From positions 1 through 64,000 of the forward strand of contig NZ_JACJTR010000009.1 in the NCBI RefSeq assembly GCF_014698795.1: DNA of 64,000 bases. Reading direction: 5' to 3'. The stretch's first letter is position 1; each line of letters begins with the position of its first letter. Below the pieces are notes generated by a model. It saw only the letters and a list, made by a program, of their open reading frames with translations. It did not search any database and was not told where the DNA came from. The position numbers and the translations under genes are program-made. This stretch comes from Nostoc sp. FACHB-892 (lineage in GTDB: Bacteria; Cyanobacteriota; Cyanobacteriia; Cyanobacteriales; Nostocaceae). Below are positions 18,126 through 28,000 of this stretch, piece after piece.

Positions 18126-18560
18126 ATGCGCGTGGAATCTCAATTATCGGTGGAACGGGTAATTAAAACTTTAAAAGAGGATTTACCAACACTTTTCAAA
18201 AAAGATATTTCATATTACATTTATACAGATGATATCTATTTTAAAGACCCAGTAAATACATTCAAATACAAATTTAACTATCGCATTATATTTTGGACAT
18301 TGCGATTTCACGCTCGGCTATTTTTTACCCAAATTTACTTTGATGTACATGAGGTTTATCAGTCAGCCGAATACACTATTTTAGCAAAGTGGACAGTGCG
18401 GGGAGTGTTACGCGTTCCTTGGAAAGCAGATTTACTTTTTAATGGCTGTTCAACGTATAAATTAAACCAAGATAATTTCATATATGAGCATATTGATACT
18501 TGGGATAGAAAACCAGGTGAGATTTTACGGCAGTTTTGGCAAAGGAGAGGAGAGAGCTAA
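18126..18560 (+). CDS. DUF2358 family protein
   Basis: A 144-residue protein matching the cyanobacterial/plastid DUF2358 (SnoaL/NTF2-like cone) family. The N-terminal VIKTLKEDLPTLFKKDISY, the YTDDIYFKDPV core and the C-terminal IYEHIDTWDRKP are characteristic. No catalytic role is established. It starts 6 bp after the GHL10 stop, so the two are almost certainly in one operon. Confidence 0.82.
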   Translation: MRVESQLSVERVIKTLKEDLPTLFKKDISYYIYTDDIYFKDPVNTFKYKFNYRIIFWTLRFHARLFFTQIYFDVHEVYQSAEYTILAKWTVRGVLRVPWKADLLFNGCSTYKLNQDNFIYEHIDTWDRKPGEILRQFWQRRGES

Positions 18561-18611
18561 TTAGCTGTTAGATATTCATTCTTGAGACGAAGAATAATTA
18601 AGATTAAAATA

Positions 18612-18745
18612 CAATACAGTTCAGTTAAGCCTAAAACTCTTTGCCAAAGTCAATTTTTTTAAGAACCGCCAAGAACGCCATCGCGTAGCGTCTCGTTAGA
18701 GAAGGACGCAAAGAGAAGAAAGAAATGCTTAACTGAACCGTATTG
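18612..18745. repeat. Palindromic interspersed element (MITE-like, family A)
   Basis: A 134-bp element bounded by terminal inverted repeats CAATACAGTTCAGTTAAGC and GCTTAACTGAACCGTATTG (18 of 19 positions pair). The centre holds CTTTGCCAAAGTCA and a stretch related to TCTCTGCGTC-type Nostoc repeats. It has no coding capacity. A second copy in the opposite orientation lies at about 37040-37205. Non-autonomous mobile element is the likeliest identity. Confidence 0.7.
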
Positions 18746-18829
18746 CAGTAGAATGCCTTTATCTGGGGTAACTATAATTTGGTAAGATAAGAATCTTTGT
18801 AATTTAGCATTACAGAGATTACTAAGAAA

Positions 18830-19231
18830 ATGACCTTTATTTTTAACTCAGATATTTATAGTGAATTGCTGTCTCAACATTAACCTCAGATTATCAAGAC
18901 AGAAGAGGAAAACGAGAAGTTTTTAGAAACTGTTGAAAAACTGCTTTCTCGTTCTCATCTGACTCCTGAAGAAGATGCTTTGATGGAATTATTAGTAAAA
19001 CTGATTGAGGATTTTGAAGATAAGCACTATCAGCTTAATTCCTCAACACCTTATTCAAGACTCTTGCATTTGATGGAAGCTAGGGGTTTGCAACAAGCTG
19101 ATTTGGTAGAAATTCTGGGTTCGAGCGAGATTGTTACTAAAATCATGAATAGCGAGCTAGAAATCACTAAAAAACAAGCTGAAGATTTGGGAAAATTTTT
19201 TCATATTGATGCAAGTTTGTTTATTTATTGA
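18830..19231 (+). pseudogene. higA: HigA-type antitoxin with an in-frame stop
   Basis: Read through, this frame would be a 133-residue HigA-like antitoxin: MTFIFNSDIYSELLSQH, stop, then PQIIKTEEENEKFLETVEKL and an HTH domain (MEARGLQQADLVEILGSSE) near the C-terminus. The TAA at 18881-18883 interrupts it after 17 codons, where relatives have a sense codon. The downstream part could restart at an internal ATG (18980 or 18983), giving an 83-residue HTH-only protein. No HigB toxin gene is visible on either side, so this seems a decaying orphan antitoxin. Confidence 0.7.
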
Positions 19232-19236
19232 TTTTG

Positions 19237-19455
19237 TTAAACCAATAAAGTTTTTCCACTAATTGGTTGATGGTATAAAGTCATTAGCTGGTTAGCATTT
19301 AAAGTTTCTATGGCATAAGCTTTTCCTGTTAAGTCGCTGAATTCTACTTCAAAAACTCCAGGTTCATATTCTTCTACAATCGTTCCTACTTGACCGCGAT
19401 GCAATCCCATTTCTGGTAAATCTTCGGTTAGGGCAACCACATCTAATAATTTCAT
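19237..19455 (-). CDS. DUF4926 family small protein
   Basis: A 72-residue protein with the DUF4926 pattern (KLLDVVALTEDLPEMGLHRGQVGTIVE, then a VEFSD beta strand). It looks like a small beta-barrel. It lies 17 bp downstream of the DUF6883 gene on the same strand. Small DUF4926 and DUF6883 genes side by side have the size and spacing of a toxin-antitoxin-like pair, but no activity has been established to my knowledge. Confidence 0.75.
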   Translation of the reverse strand: MKLLDVVALTEDLPEMGLHRGQVGTIVEEYEPGVFEVEFSDLTGKAYAIETLNANQLMTLYHQPISGKTLLV

Positions 19456-19472
19456 TATTATTACCTCATTGC

Positions 19473-19805
19473 TTAGATTATATAACAGGTGACTAGGCGG
19501 GGGAAGCCTTCATTATTACGCACTATCCAAACGCTTTGAATAATTGCTTGTTTATCTGAACGATTCAGGGGAAAATCAATGATATATTTTTGACCGTATA
19601 AATTCCTTTTACCAGGGATAGCATCATAATTTACTACTGCTTGTAAAAGTATGGCTTGTAATTCTTCTGCATCATCTAAATTTAAGTCTAGTGCAGATTT
19701 AAATACACGGGCTTTGTGTTTTCCCTCTGGATGTTCTGGGTTGAGACAGTAACCCGCAATTTTATCTATTTCAACGATAGCGCATTCAGCGTTAGGAAGT
19801 TTCAT
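19473..19805 (-). CDS. DUF6883 family protein
   Basis: A 110-residue protein when started at MKLPNAECAIVEIDKI; the open frame continues 61 codons upstream, but that region is a GGCAGAAGG-type repeat tract and clearly not ancestral coding sequence. Family marks are LPNAE, YCLNPEHPEGKHKARVF and the C-terminal WIVRNNEGFPRLVTCY. It may be a nuclease-fold or toxin-like domain; function is unproven. It is likely co-transcribed with the DUF4926 gene. Confidence 0.75.
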   Translation of the reverse strand: MKLPNAECAIVEIDKIAGYCLNPEHPEGKHKARVFKSALDLNLDDAEELQAILLQAVVNYDAIPGKRNLYGQKYIIDFPLNRSDKQAIIQSVWIVRNNEGFPRLVTCYII

Positions 19806-20137
19806 ATTGAAGAAGGCAGAAGGCAGGAGGCAGAGGGCAGAAGGTTCAATGTTTTGTAGGGGATTCAACACCGTACTTAATTGGGGCCACCAAATTGAAA
19901 ATTTGGTGGGGGTCTTAAACCCTTGTTCCCTTTGGTCACGGCAGAGGACAGAAAACAGTATTCCAACTGAAGCTCCTGCCTTCAGCAAGAACTGCCTTTC
20001 TAGATAAGTTTTTTACAACCTTTGACTTCCCCACACTGCAATTCAACAGTTAAATAAAAATCAAATAGTCTCAAACTAGGGATAAAATTTAGAGACAGGA
20101 TGTTTAGTTTTATATAATACACCCTACTTGGAAAAGA

Positions 20138-23026
20138 CTAAGATTTAACCGCCGGATACTGTTTCAAAACCTGCTTTAAATATTGCCCAGTATAAGACCT
20201 GGGATTTTTTGCAACTTCCTCCGGTGTCCCTACAGCAATCAATTCTCCGCCTTTGTCGCCACCTTCTGGCCCTAAATCTATTACCCAGTCAGAACAACGA
20301 ATTACATCTAAGTTGTGTTCAATTACTAATATTGAATTGCCTTTATCTACTAATCGTTGCAATACATCTAACAATTTATGGACATCGTAAAAAGATAACC
20401 CTGTTGTCGGTTCATCGATTAAATAAAGCGTCTTACCTGTGGCGCGTCGAGATAGTTCTGTCGCCAATTTTACTCGTTGCGCTTCACCACCAGATAAAGT
20501 AGTCGCAGGTTGTCCTAATTGGACATAACCCAACCCGACATCAAATAAAGTTTGTAAACGCGCGATCGCTTTAGGTATATTCTGGAAAAAGTCTAAACTT
20601 TCCTCAACTGTCATTCTCAGAACATCAGAAATTGACTTATCTTTATACTTCACTTGCAAAGTTTCGCGGTTGTATCTTGCACCTTTACAAATTTCGCATT
20701 GCACGTAAACATCTGGGAGAAAGTTCATTTCAATAACATTTACACCCTGTCCGCTACAAGCTTCGCAACGTCCACCTTTAACGTTGAAGGAAAATTGTCC
20801 TGGTTTGTAACCCCTAGCTTTGGCTTCTACTGTTTGGGAAAATACATCCCGAATAGCATCGAAAATTCCTGTGTAAGTTGCAGGGTTGGAACGTGGCGTG
20901 CGTCCAATTGGGGATTGATCGATAACGATCGCTTTATCAATCGCGTTTAATCCCTGAATTTTATCCAAATGTCTGGGTAAGGGAACTTTCTTAGTTAAAT
21001 GGTGTTGCAGAGATGGGTACAGTAATTCGTTAATCAGGGTAGATTTGCCAGAACCAGACACACCAGTGATCGAGACGAGTTTACCTAGCGGAATGTCTAC
21101 ATCTATGTTTTGTAAATTGTTGCGATGAGCATTTTTAATTCCCAAACTGCGCCCATTCCCTTCTCGGCGTTCTGCTGGTGTGGTAATTACTCGCCTTCCT
21201 GATAAATATGCACCCGTCAAGGAATCTTCTGCTGCTAATAACGCCTGAAAATCACCTTGGGCGATAATATTTCCGCCGTGAATTCCTGCACCAGGGCCAA
21301 TATCAACTATATGGTTAGCTGCGCGAATAGTTTCTTCATCGTGTTCAACGACAATTAATGTATTACCCAAATCGCGCAATTTAGTTAAGGTTTTGAGCAA
21401 CCTACCATTATCTCGTTGATGCAAACCAATACTCGGTTCATCTAAAACGTAGAGAACTCCTGTTAAACCAGAACCAATTTGCGTTGCTAGACGAATTCGT
21501 TGGGCTTCGCCACCGGAAAGGGTCATGGCGGGACGGTCAAGGGTGAGATAATCTAAACCGACATCCAACAAAAATTGCAATCTGGCTTTGATTTCTCTCA
21601 GGACTAAATCAGCAATTTGTAACTGCCGATCGCTCAACTTGAATTGCTCAATTCTCTCTCGACAATCCCGAATTGATACGGTAGTCAATTCTAAAATTCC
21701 ATATTGTCCCAACTTCACCGCCAAGGCTTCCGGTTTTAACCGTTTTCCTTTACAAACTTCACACGGTTGATCGATTAAATACTGCTCTAATTTTTGCTTA
21801 ATTAATTCCGAACCACCCTCATACTGCCGTTGCAAAATTGGAATAGCACCTTTAAAACTCTGCTTTCTTTGTGCTTCTGTGGCTCGTTCATCTTTCTCTC
21901 CAAACAAAATAATTTGCTGCTGTTCTTCTGTCAGCTTGCTCCAATTTGTTTGTAACTCAAACCCATAAATCTGTCCGATGCTATAAAGTAATTCCAGATA
22001 ATAAGAATTATCTTTTTCTGACCAAGGCGCGATCGCAGCATAAACTGGCGCTTCCCAGTCGGGTACAATCAAGTCTGGCGCAAATCTTCTTAAAGTCCCG
22101 ATTCCATGACAGTGCGGACAAGCACCATAAGGTGAGTTAAAGGAGAACAATCGCGGTGATAGTTCCTCCATTACCGCGCCATGTTCTGGACAGGCAAAAT
22201 TTTCCGAAAATACTAATTCTTCTTCTTTTTCTTGTCCGTCGTCACCAAGCAGACTCACCAGAATGGCTGCAATCCCACCCGATTGCTTGAGACACGTAGA
22301 CAGGGAATCAACCAAACGCTCCTGGATATCAGCCTTTTTCACCAAGCGGTCAATTACCACTTCGATGGTGTGGGTAAAGTTTTTATCCAATTCAATGGAA
22401 TCTGACAGTTCGCGGATCTCGCCATTGATCCGCACGCGGACAAAACCTTGAGATGCCAGACTTGACAAAAGCTTACGATGTGTGCCCTTTTTACCTCTGA
22501 CAACGGGTGCAAGAATTTGGAAGCGGGTGCGATCTGGTAATTCCATGATGCGATCGCACATCTCATCGATTGTCTGGGGTGCAATACAGCGATCGCATAT
22601 CGGACAATGGGGTTCGCCAGCGCGACCAAATAACAGCCGCAAATAGTCGTAAATCTCCGTCACCGTCCCGACAGTGGAACGGGGGTTATGAGACGTTGAC
22701 TTTTGGTCAATAGAAATTGCTGGACTTAAGCCTTCAATGGCTTCGACATCCGGCTTATCCAGTTGTCCTAAAAATTGCCGTGCGTAGGCGCTGAGGGATT
22801 CTACATAGCGACGTTGCCCTTCAGCGAAAATGGTATCAAAGGCTAGAGAAGACTTACCAGAACCAGAAACGCCAGTGAATACGATTAGGCGATCGCGTGG
22901 CAATTCCAAGTCAATATTTTTCAGATTATGCTGCCTAGCACCCCGAATCCGAATGGTATTCTGGCTGTTGTGGCTGGGGTACGGAAGATGTCCATTCAAG
23001 GATGCTGCTAGCTGTTTGTCTGACAT
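20138..23026 (-). CDS. uvrA: Excinuclease ABC subunit A
   Basis: A 962-residue UvrA, the damage-sensing ATPase of nucleotide-excision repair that loads UvrB on damaged DNA. Two ABC ATPase modules are complete: Walker A GVSGSGKSSLAF near residue 52 with signature LSGGEAQRIRLA, and Walker A GVSGSGKSTLINE near 655 with LSGGEAQRVKLA. Zinc sites include the CPEHG/CPHCHGIG insertion and the C-terminal finger CEACSGQG...CEICKG that contacts DNA. Length is normal. The start at MSDKQLAASLNGHLP is the first ATG before conserved IRIRGARQHNLKNIDLE. It is divergently oriented from the Uma2 gene. Confidence 0.98.
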   Translation of the reverse strand: MSDKQLAASLNGHLPYPSHNSQNTIRIRGARQHNLKNIDLELPRDRLIVFTGVSGSGKSSLAFDTIFAEGQRRYVESLSAYARQFLGQLDKPDVEAIEGLSPAISIDQKSTSHNPRSTVGTVTEIYDYLRLLFGRAGEPHCPICDRCIAPQTIDEMCDRIMELPDRTRFQILAPVVRGKKGTHRKLLSSLASQGFVRVRINGEIRELSDSIELDKNFTHTIEVVIDRLVKKADIQERLVDSLSTCLKQSGGIAAILVSLLGDDGQEKEEELVFSENFACPEHGAVMEELSPRLFSFNSPYGACPHCHGIGTLRRFAPDLIVPDWEAPVYAAIAPWSEKDNSYYLELLYSIGQIYGFELQTNWSKLTEEQQQIILFGEKDERATEAQRKQSFKGAIPILQRQYEGGSELIKQKLEQYLIDQPCEVCKGKRLKPEALAVKLGQYGILELTTVSIRDCRERIEQFKLSDRQLQIADLVLREIKARLQFLLDVGLDYLTLDRPAMTLSGGEAQRIRLATQIGSGLTGVLYVLDEPSIGLHQRDNGRLLKTLTKLRDLGNTLIVVEHDEETIRAANHIVDIGPGAGIHGGNIIAQGDFQALLAAEDSLTGAYLSGRRVITTPAERREGNGRSLGIKNAHRNNLQNIDVDIPLGKLVSITGVSGSGKSTLINELLYPSLQHHLTKKVPLPRHLDKIQGLNAIDKAIVIDQSPIGRTPRSNPATYTGIFDAIRDVFSQTVEAKARGYKPGQFSFNVKGGRCEACSGQGVNVIEMNFLPDVYVQCEICKGARYNRETLQVKYKDKSISDVLRMTVEESLDFFQNIPKAIARLQTLFDVGLGYVQLGQPATTLSGGEAQRVKLATELSRRATGKTLYLIDEPTTGLSFYDVHKLLDVLQRLVDKGNSILVIEHNLDVIRCSDWVIDLGPEGGDKGGELIAVGTPEEVAKNPRSYTGQYLKQVLKQYPAVKS

Positions 23027-23207
23027 ATTGGGCGGCGAAGAAGGAGTTTCTTATGAAACAGTCCTTAATAATACTATCTTTAATTAGTTTATAGTAGAAC
23101 AATCGTACTGTTTTAGTTAGTTGTCGTTCCAAATTCATGGCGCAGACATCCTTAAGAGTCTGCTAATTTGGAAGCATCCTGATTTAAATCCTTCTGAGGG
23201 CGAAGCT

Positions 23208-23933
23208 ATGGTATCGCAAATCCAACCGCCGACCCAGCCAGAGGTCATCTACCCAGATAGTGACGGACAACCAGTGGCTAATAATACCATACAGTTTGGC
23301 TGGATTGTGGAAATTAAGCAGAATCTAGATTGGCTATTTGCCGACGATCCAAATGTATTTGTTGCCGGGGATTTGTTTTGGTATCCAGTAGAGGGACGCA
23401 ACAAAATTGTTAATGCCCCAGATGTGATGGTGGTATTGGGTAGACCAAAAGGCGATCGGTTGTGTTACCAACAATGGAAAGAGGAGGGAATTGCACCGCA
23501 AGTAGTGTTTGAAATTCTTTCTCCGAGCAACACACAAACTGAAATGGACAAGAAATTACTTTTCTACGATCGCTATGGCGTAGAAGAGTACTACATTTAC
23601 GATCCTGAAAAAAATAATTTGTGTGGATGGTTGCGTAGCGAAGACGGTTTAGATGTCATCCCCCAAATGGAAGATTGGGTGAGTCCCCGTTTAAAAATTC
23701 GGTTTGCTTTATCAACAGAGGGCTTACAGTTATATCGCCCTGATGGAGAACGGTTTTTAACTTACACAGAAATTTCTCGCAACGCTGAACAAGAACGCCA
23801 ACGGGCAGAACTTGCGGAACAAGCTAGAAGAGATGCCATACCCCGATTATTGCAAATGAATTTGAGCATCGAACAGATTGCCCAAGCTTTGGGATTGTCA
23901 GTAGAAGAAGTGCGAACCCTTGCTCAGGAGTAA
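23208..23933 (+). CDS. Uma2-family (DUF820) endonuclease-like protein, first copy
   Basis: A 241-residue protein from the ATG of MVSQIQPPTQPEVIY; the frame continues upstream without a better start. The PD-(D/E)xK core is read in NAPDVMVVLGRP (Asp), QVVFEILSPSN (Glu) and the KKLLFYDRYGVEEYYIYDP block. Uma2 proteins are hugely expanded in cyanobacteria; a nuclease role is predicted from fold but biology is unknown. The C-terminal tail is a coiled, Arg/Glu-rich stretch (NAEQERQRAELAEQARRDA) ending in a small helix-turn-helix-like SIEQIAQALGLSVEEVRTL. A second Uma2 gene follows 63 bp downstream. Confidence 0.82.
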   Translation: MVSQIQPPTQPEVIYPDSDGQPVANNTIQFGWIVEIKQNLDWLFADDPNVFVAGDLFWYPVEGRNKIVNAPDVMVVLGRPKGDRLCYQQWKEEGIAPQVVFEILSPSNTQTEMDKKLLFYDRYGVEEYYIYDPEKNNLCGWLRSEDGLDVIPQMEDWVSPRLKIRFALSTEGLQLYRPDGERFLTYTEISRNAEQERQRAELAEQARRDAIPRLLQMNLSIEQIAQALGLSVEEVRTLAQE

Positions 23934-23996
23934 CGCCGTGTGCAATTTTTTAATCGGGTCATTAGAAATTGAATTTGTACTTGAGATATTCTGATT

Positions 23997-24704
23997 ATGC
24001 TAGCCAATGCAGCCACTCATAATGTCACCTGGGAAAAGTTACCTGATGATTTTGTTTTAGATAACGAGCCAGTGGATAACATTAATCAGCCACTCTTGGC
24101 TGCTGCTTTAACAGAAAGCTTAGAACTTGCTGGCAGATTACCCGCCGATGCTTTAACCATCACTAACTACGGTATCTGCGCCACTTTGAATAATCGGTTT
24201 GTCGTCAAAGCACCAGATTGGGGATATGTATCATCTATTCGAGTCTCACGAGAAGAAGTGAAGCGCAGTTATACGCCACGACTCCAAGGTGATATTCCCG
24301 TAATTGTGATGGAATTTCTCTCAGATACCGAAGGTGGAGAGTATTCGAGTAAACTGACCTATCCCCCTGGTAAATGGTTTTATTATGAGCAGATTTTACA
24401 AGTGCCAAACTATGCCATTTTTGAACCAGACGGCGGAGTTTTAGAAGTTTATCGGCGAGATGATTTAGGAAATTATGAACTACAAACACTAGATGCAAAT
24501 AATCGTCACTGGATTGCCGAAATGAACTTGTTTTTAGGCGTATGGCAAGGAAGCCGAGAAAACTGCATAGGTTATTGGTTACGTTGGTGGGATGATAATG
24601 GCGAATTATTACTGTGGGGTTTGGAGTTAGCAGGAAAAGAACGGCAACGTGCAGAGAGATTGGCCGCTCAGTTAAAAGCGTTGGGGGTAGAACCGGAGGT
24701 TTAA
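23997..24704 (+). CDS. Uma2-family (DUF820) endonuclease-like protein, second copy
   Basis: A 235-residue paralog of a different subgroup. It has VVKAPDWGYV (Asp), IPVIVMEFLSDTEGGEYS (Glu) and WFYYEQILQVPNYAIFEPDGG, then a short RQRAERLAAQLKALGVEP tail. It carries the same predicted restriction-endonuclease-like core as its neighbour. Its last codons run directly into a 42-bp tandem repeat array that starts at the stop codon. Confidence 0.82.
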   Translation: MLANAATHNVTWEKLPDDFVLDNEPVDNINQPLLAAALTESLELAGRLPADALTITNYGICATLNNRFVVKAPDWGYVSSIRVSREEVKRSYTPRLQGDIPVIVMEFLSDTEGGEYSSKLTYPPGKWFYYEQILQVPNYAIFEPDGGVLEVYRRDDLGNYELQTLDANNRHWIAEMNLFLGVWQGSRENCIGYWLRWWDDNGELLLWGLELAGKERQRAERLAAQLKALGVEPEV

Positions 24705-24913
24705 CTCGGAACTTTGACCTTTTTGCTCGGCCGTTCGTGTTCGGAACTCGGAACTTCGACCTTTTTGCTCGGCCATTTGTGTTCAGACCTCGGAACTTCG
24801 ACCTTTTTGCTCGGCCATTCGTGTTCAGACCTCGGAACTTCAACCTTTTTGTTTGGTCATTAGAGTTTGAAACTCGGAAGTTCGACCTTTTTGCTCGGTC
24901 ATTCGTGTTCGGA
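24704..24913 (+). repeat. 42-bp tandem repeat, five copies
   Basis: Five consecutive 42-bp units with no spacer. Each is built on ACTCGGAACTTCGACCTTTT, then TGCTCGGCCATTCGTGTTC plus a short end. Copies 1, 2, 3 and 5 are near-identical; copy 4 is the most diverged. Because 42 is a multiple of three, frames stay open on both strands (for example NFDLFARPFVF on the plus strand), but no start signal supports translation. It begins exactly at the Uma2 stop. Confidence 0.85.
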
Positions 24914-25090
24914 ACTTGAAACACCGAGTCCAGAACTGCGTAGGCGTAGCCCGTCGTAGGCATTGCATTTCTAATTTACCAAGCGATCGCTCTTTTTGAA
25001 TATTAAAGGGCGATCGCTCCTTCATCCCCCGGTTGGTGAGCGTTCGCGTAGCGTCTCGTAGAGAAGTCGAACCACATCTCCCTCATCCCC

Positions 25091-28000
25091 CTACCGCCCC
25101 GAACACACCTTAACCGCATCAGGACGGCTAATCAAATAACTCGTAAGCCAACTGCAACCCTGTGCTAATAAATCATCAAGATTCAGATTCCACAATTTGA
25201 TCGTGTTGTCAGCACTGGTGGAAGCTAAAGTTTTGCCATCCGGGCTGAAGACGACGCTGTTGACCCAATTGCTATGCCCTCTGAGAGTGGTAATTTCTTT
25301 ACGCGTGTCCAGATTCCACAATTTGATCGTGTTGTCACGACTGGCGGAAGCTAAAGTTTTGCCATCCGGGCTGAAGACGACGCTGTAGACCCAATTGCTA
25401 TGCTCACTCAGGGTAGTAATTTCTTTGCGCGTGTCCAGATTCCACAATTTGATCGTGTTGTCAGCACTGGCGGAAGCTAAAGTTTTGCCATCCGGGCTGA
25501 AGACGACGCTGCTGACATAATTGCTATGCCCACTCAGAGTGGTAATTTCTTTGCGCGTGTCCAGATTCCACAATTTGATCGTGTTGTCAGCACTGGCGGA
25601 AGCTAAAGTTTTGCCATCCGGGCTGAAGACGACACTTCTGACCCAACTACTATGCCCACTCAGAGTGGTAATTTCTTTGCCTGTGTCCAGATTCCACAAT
25701 TTGATCGTGTTGTCAGAACTGGCGGAAGCTAAAGTTTTGCCATCCGGGCTGAAGACGACGCTGCTGACATAATTGCTATGCCCACTCAGGGTAGTAATTT
25801 CTTTGCGCGTGTCCAGATTCCACAATTTGATCGTGTTGTCAGAACTGGCGGAAGCTAAAGTTTTGCCATCCGGGCTGAAGACGACGCTTCTGACCGGAGC
25901 GCTATGCCCACTCAGGGTAGTAATTTCTTTGCGCGTGTCCAGATTCCACAATTTGATTGTGTTGTCAGCACTGGCGGAAGCTAAAGTTTTGCCATCCGGG
26001 CTGAAGACGACACTTCTGACCCAACTACTATGCCCACTCAGGGTAGTAATTTCTTTGCGCGTGTCCAGATTCCACAATTTGATCGTGTTGTCAGCACTGG
26101 CGGAAGCTAAAGTTTTGCCATCCGGGCTGAAGACGACGCTGATGACCGGAGCGCTATGCTCACTCAGGGTAGTAATTTCTTTGCGCGTGTCCAGATTCCA
26201 CAATTTGATCGTGTTGTCAGCACTGGCGGAAGCTAAAGTTTTGCCATCCGGGCTGAAGACGACGCTGATGACCGAATCGCTATGCCCCCTGAGAGTGGTA
26301 ATTTCTTTGCCTGTGTCCATATTCCACAATTTGATCGTGTTGTCACCACTGGCGGAAGCTAAAGTTTTGCCATCCGGGCTGAAGACGACACTTCTGACCC
26401 AACTGCTATGCCCACTCAGGGTAGTAATTTCTTTGCGCGTGTCCAGATTCCACAATTTGATCGTGTTGTCAACACTGGCGGAAGCTAAAGTTTTGCCATC
26501 CGGGCTGAAGACGACACTTCTGACCCAACTGCTATGCCCACTCAGAGTGGTAATTTCTTTGCCTGTGTCCCGATTCCACAATTTGATCGTGTTGTCATCA
26601 CTGGCGGAAGCTAAAGTTTTGCCATCCGGGCTGAAGACGACGCTGTTGACATCATTGCTATGCCCTCTAAGAGTGGTAATTTCTTTGCCTGTGTCCAGAT
26701 TCCACAATTTGATCGTGTTGTCAAGACTTGCGGAAGCTAAAGTTTTGCCATCCGGGCTGAAGACGACGCTGTAGACCTCTTCGCTATGCCCTTCCAGACG
26801 ATTTTGTTCACGAATATTAGTACTAGATAGAATTCTCTGTAAACTAAACAAAGGGCTGTATGCTGGATAGTCTGCTAAAGATTGTTTATCCTTAACCAGA
26901 CTTTTTAATGTTCCTGCCGTTTCCATTGCTAATAGCAGAGCATCAAATTCTCTGGAAGCCTCGAACAGCTGCAACGTATTTGTTACGCCTTGTTCCAATT
27001 GCGTAGCTATGAGGGCATTATTAAGGGCTACTTCTGCCTCTGCCTTTGCAATTTCTGCTGTTTTCAAATCTCGTTGTGCTTGCTGTTGCTGTTGCTGTGC
27101 CTTGTTTAGTCCCTTCAAAGCATTTTTACGGGCAATGTCTGCTACTTTCAGGTCACTTTGAGCTTTTCCTGCTTGTTTTTGTGCCAGCTGTTTTTCTATC
27201 GTTGCTTTCTTCGCATCTTCCTCAGCAAACTTCGCCTTCTTTGTTGCAGCTTTAAACTGCTGATTAGCTTTTCCCAAGTTAGCTTTTACAGAAATTAAAT
27301 TCTTGTTTGCTTGTTTCTCTCTGGCTTCTGCTGCTTTCTGTCTTGCTTCTGTATTTTTTGCCTGCTGCGATATCCTCTCGTTTTTTTGACGCTGGGCTTC
27401 GGCTTCTGTCTTAGCTGTTTTTAAATCTGTTTTGGCATAATTAGCTTGTTGAATACTCTGTTGTGCAAATATTCCCGAAGCAATTGCCCCCACCAGAGCA
27501 AAACCCAGCACCACAGAACCGATGCTAATGCGCTGATTAGCTTTGCGGTTTGCTTCTGCTAATACCAGCTTTGCCTGTTCTTCTGCTTCGAGTTGCTTCT
27601 GTACATTACGCTTTTCCAAATCTTGGCTAGCAGCTAAAAACTGATAGTCCAAATCGCTTAAACTTTTACCAACTGCCCACACTTGGGCACTCTGCAAAGT
27701 ATTACCCCGCAGCAAACGCGACTCATCTTGCTTTTCCGACTCAACCCAAGCGTTTAGTGCATCAGAATAAGGACGCAAGTTTGCTAAAATTTTGTCGCAC
27801 CATTCCTGTTTAAACACCTCTGCATAAATCCGGTTATAAATTCGCAGCTTCCCCTCCCGCTTCACCACCAATCCCGTCAGCCGCAATTCCGTTTGTTCAG
27901 AACTATCATCAGTTGCTATCTCTCCCTGCTGTAAAATCTGCTGATACAACCCCAACAATCGCCCAGTCCTCTGTTCCCCACTCTGCAAAATTCTGTCTCG

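Noticed and set aside
24704..24913. CRISPR array
   Set aside because: Units abut directly with no unique spacers and are too long; no cas genes in the window.
24614..24919. Plus-strand frame of 101 codons with NFDLFARPFVF repeats
   Set aside because: It overlaps the end of the Uma2 gene in another frame and stays open only through the 42-bp repeat; no start site.
25773..26774. Plus-strand open frame of 333 codons across the WD40 repeats
   Set aside because: It is the antisense of the 126-bp WD40 repeat; the period is divisible by three, so a stop-free frame persists. Codon pattern and start signal favour the minus-strand gene.
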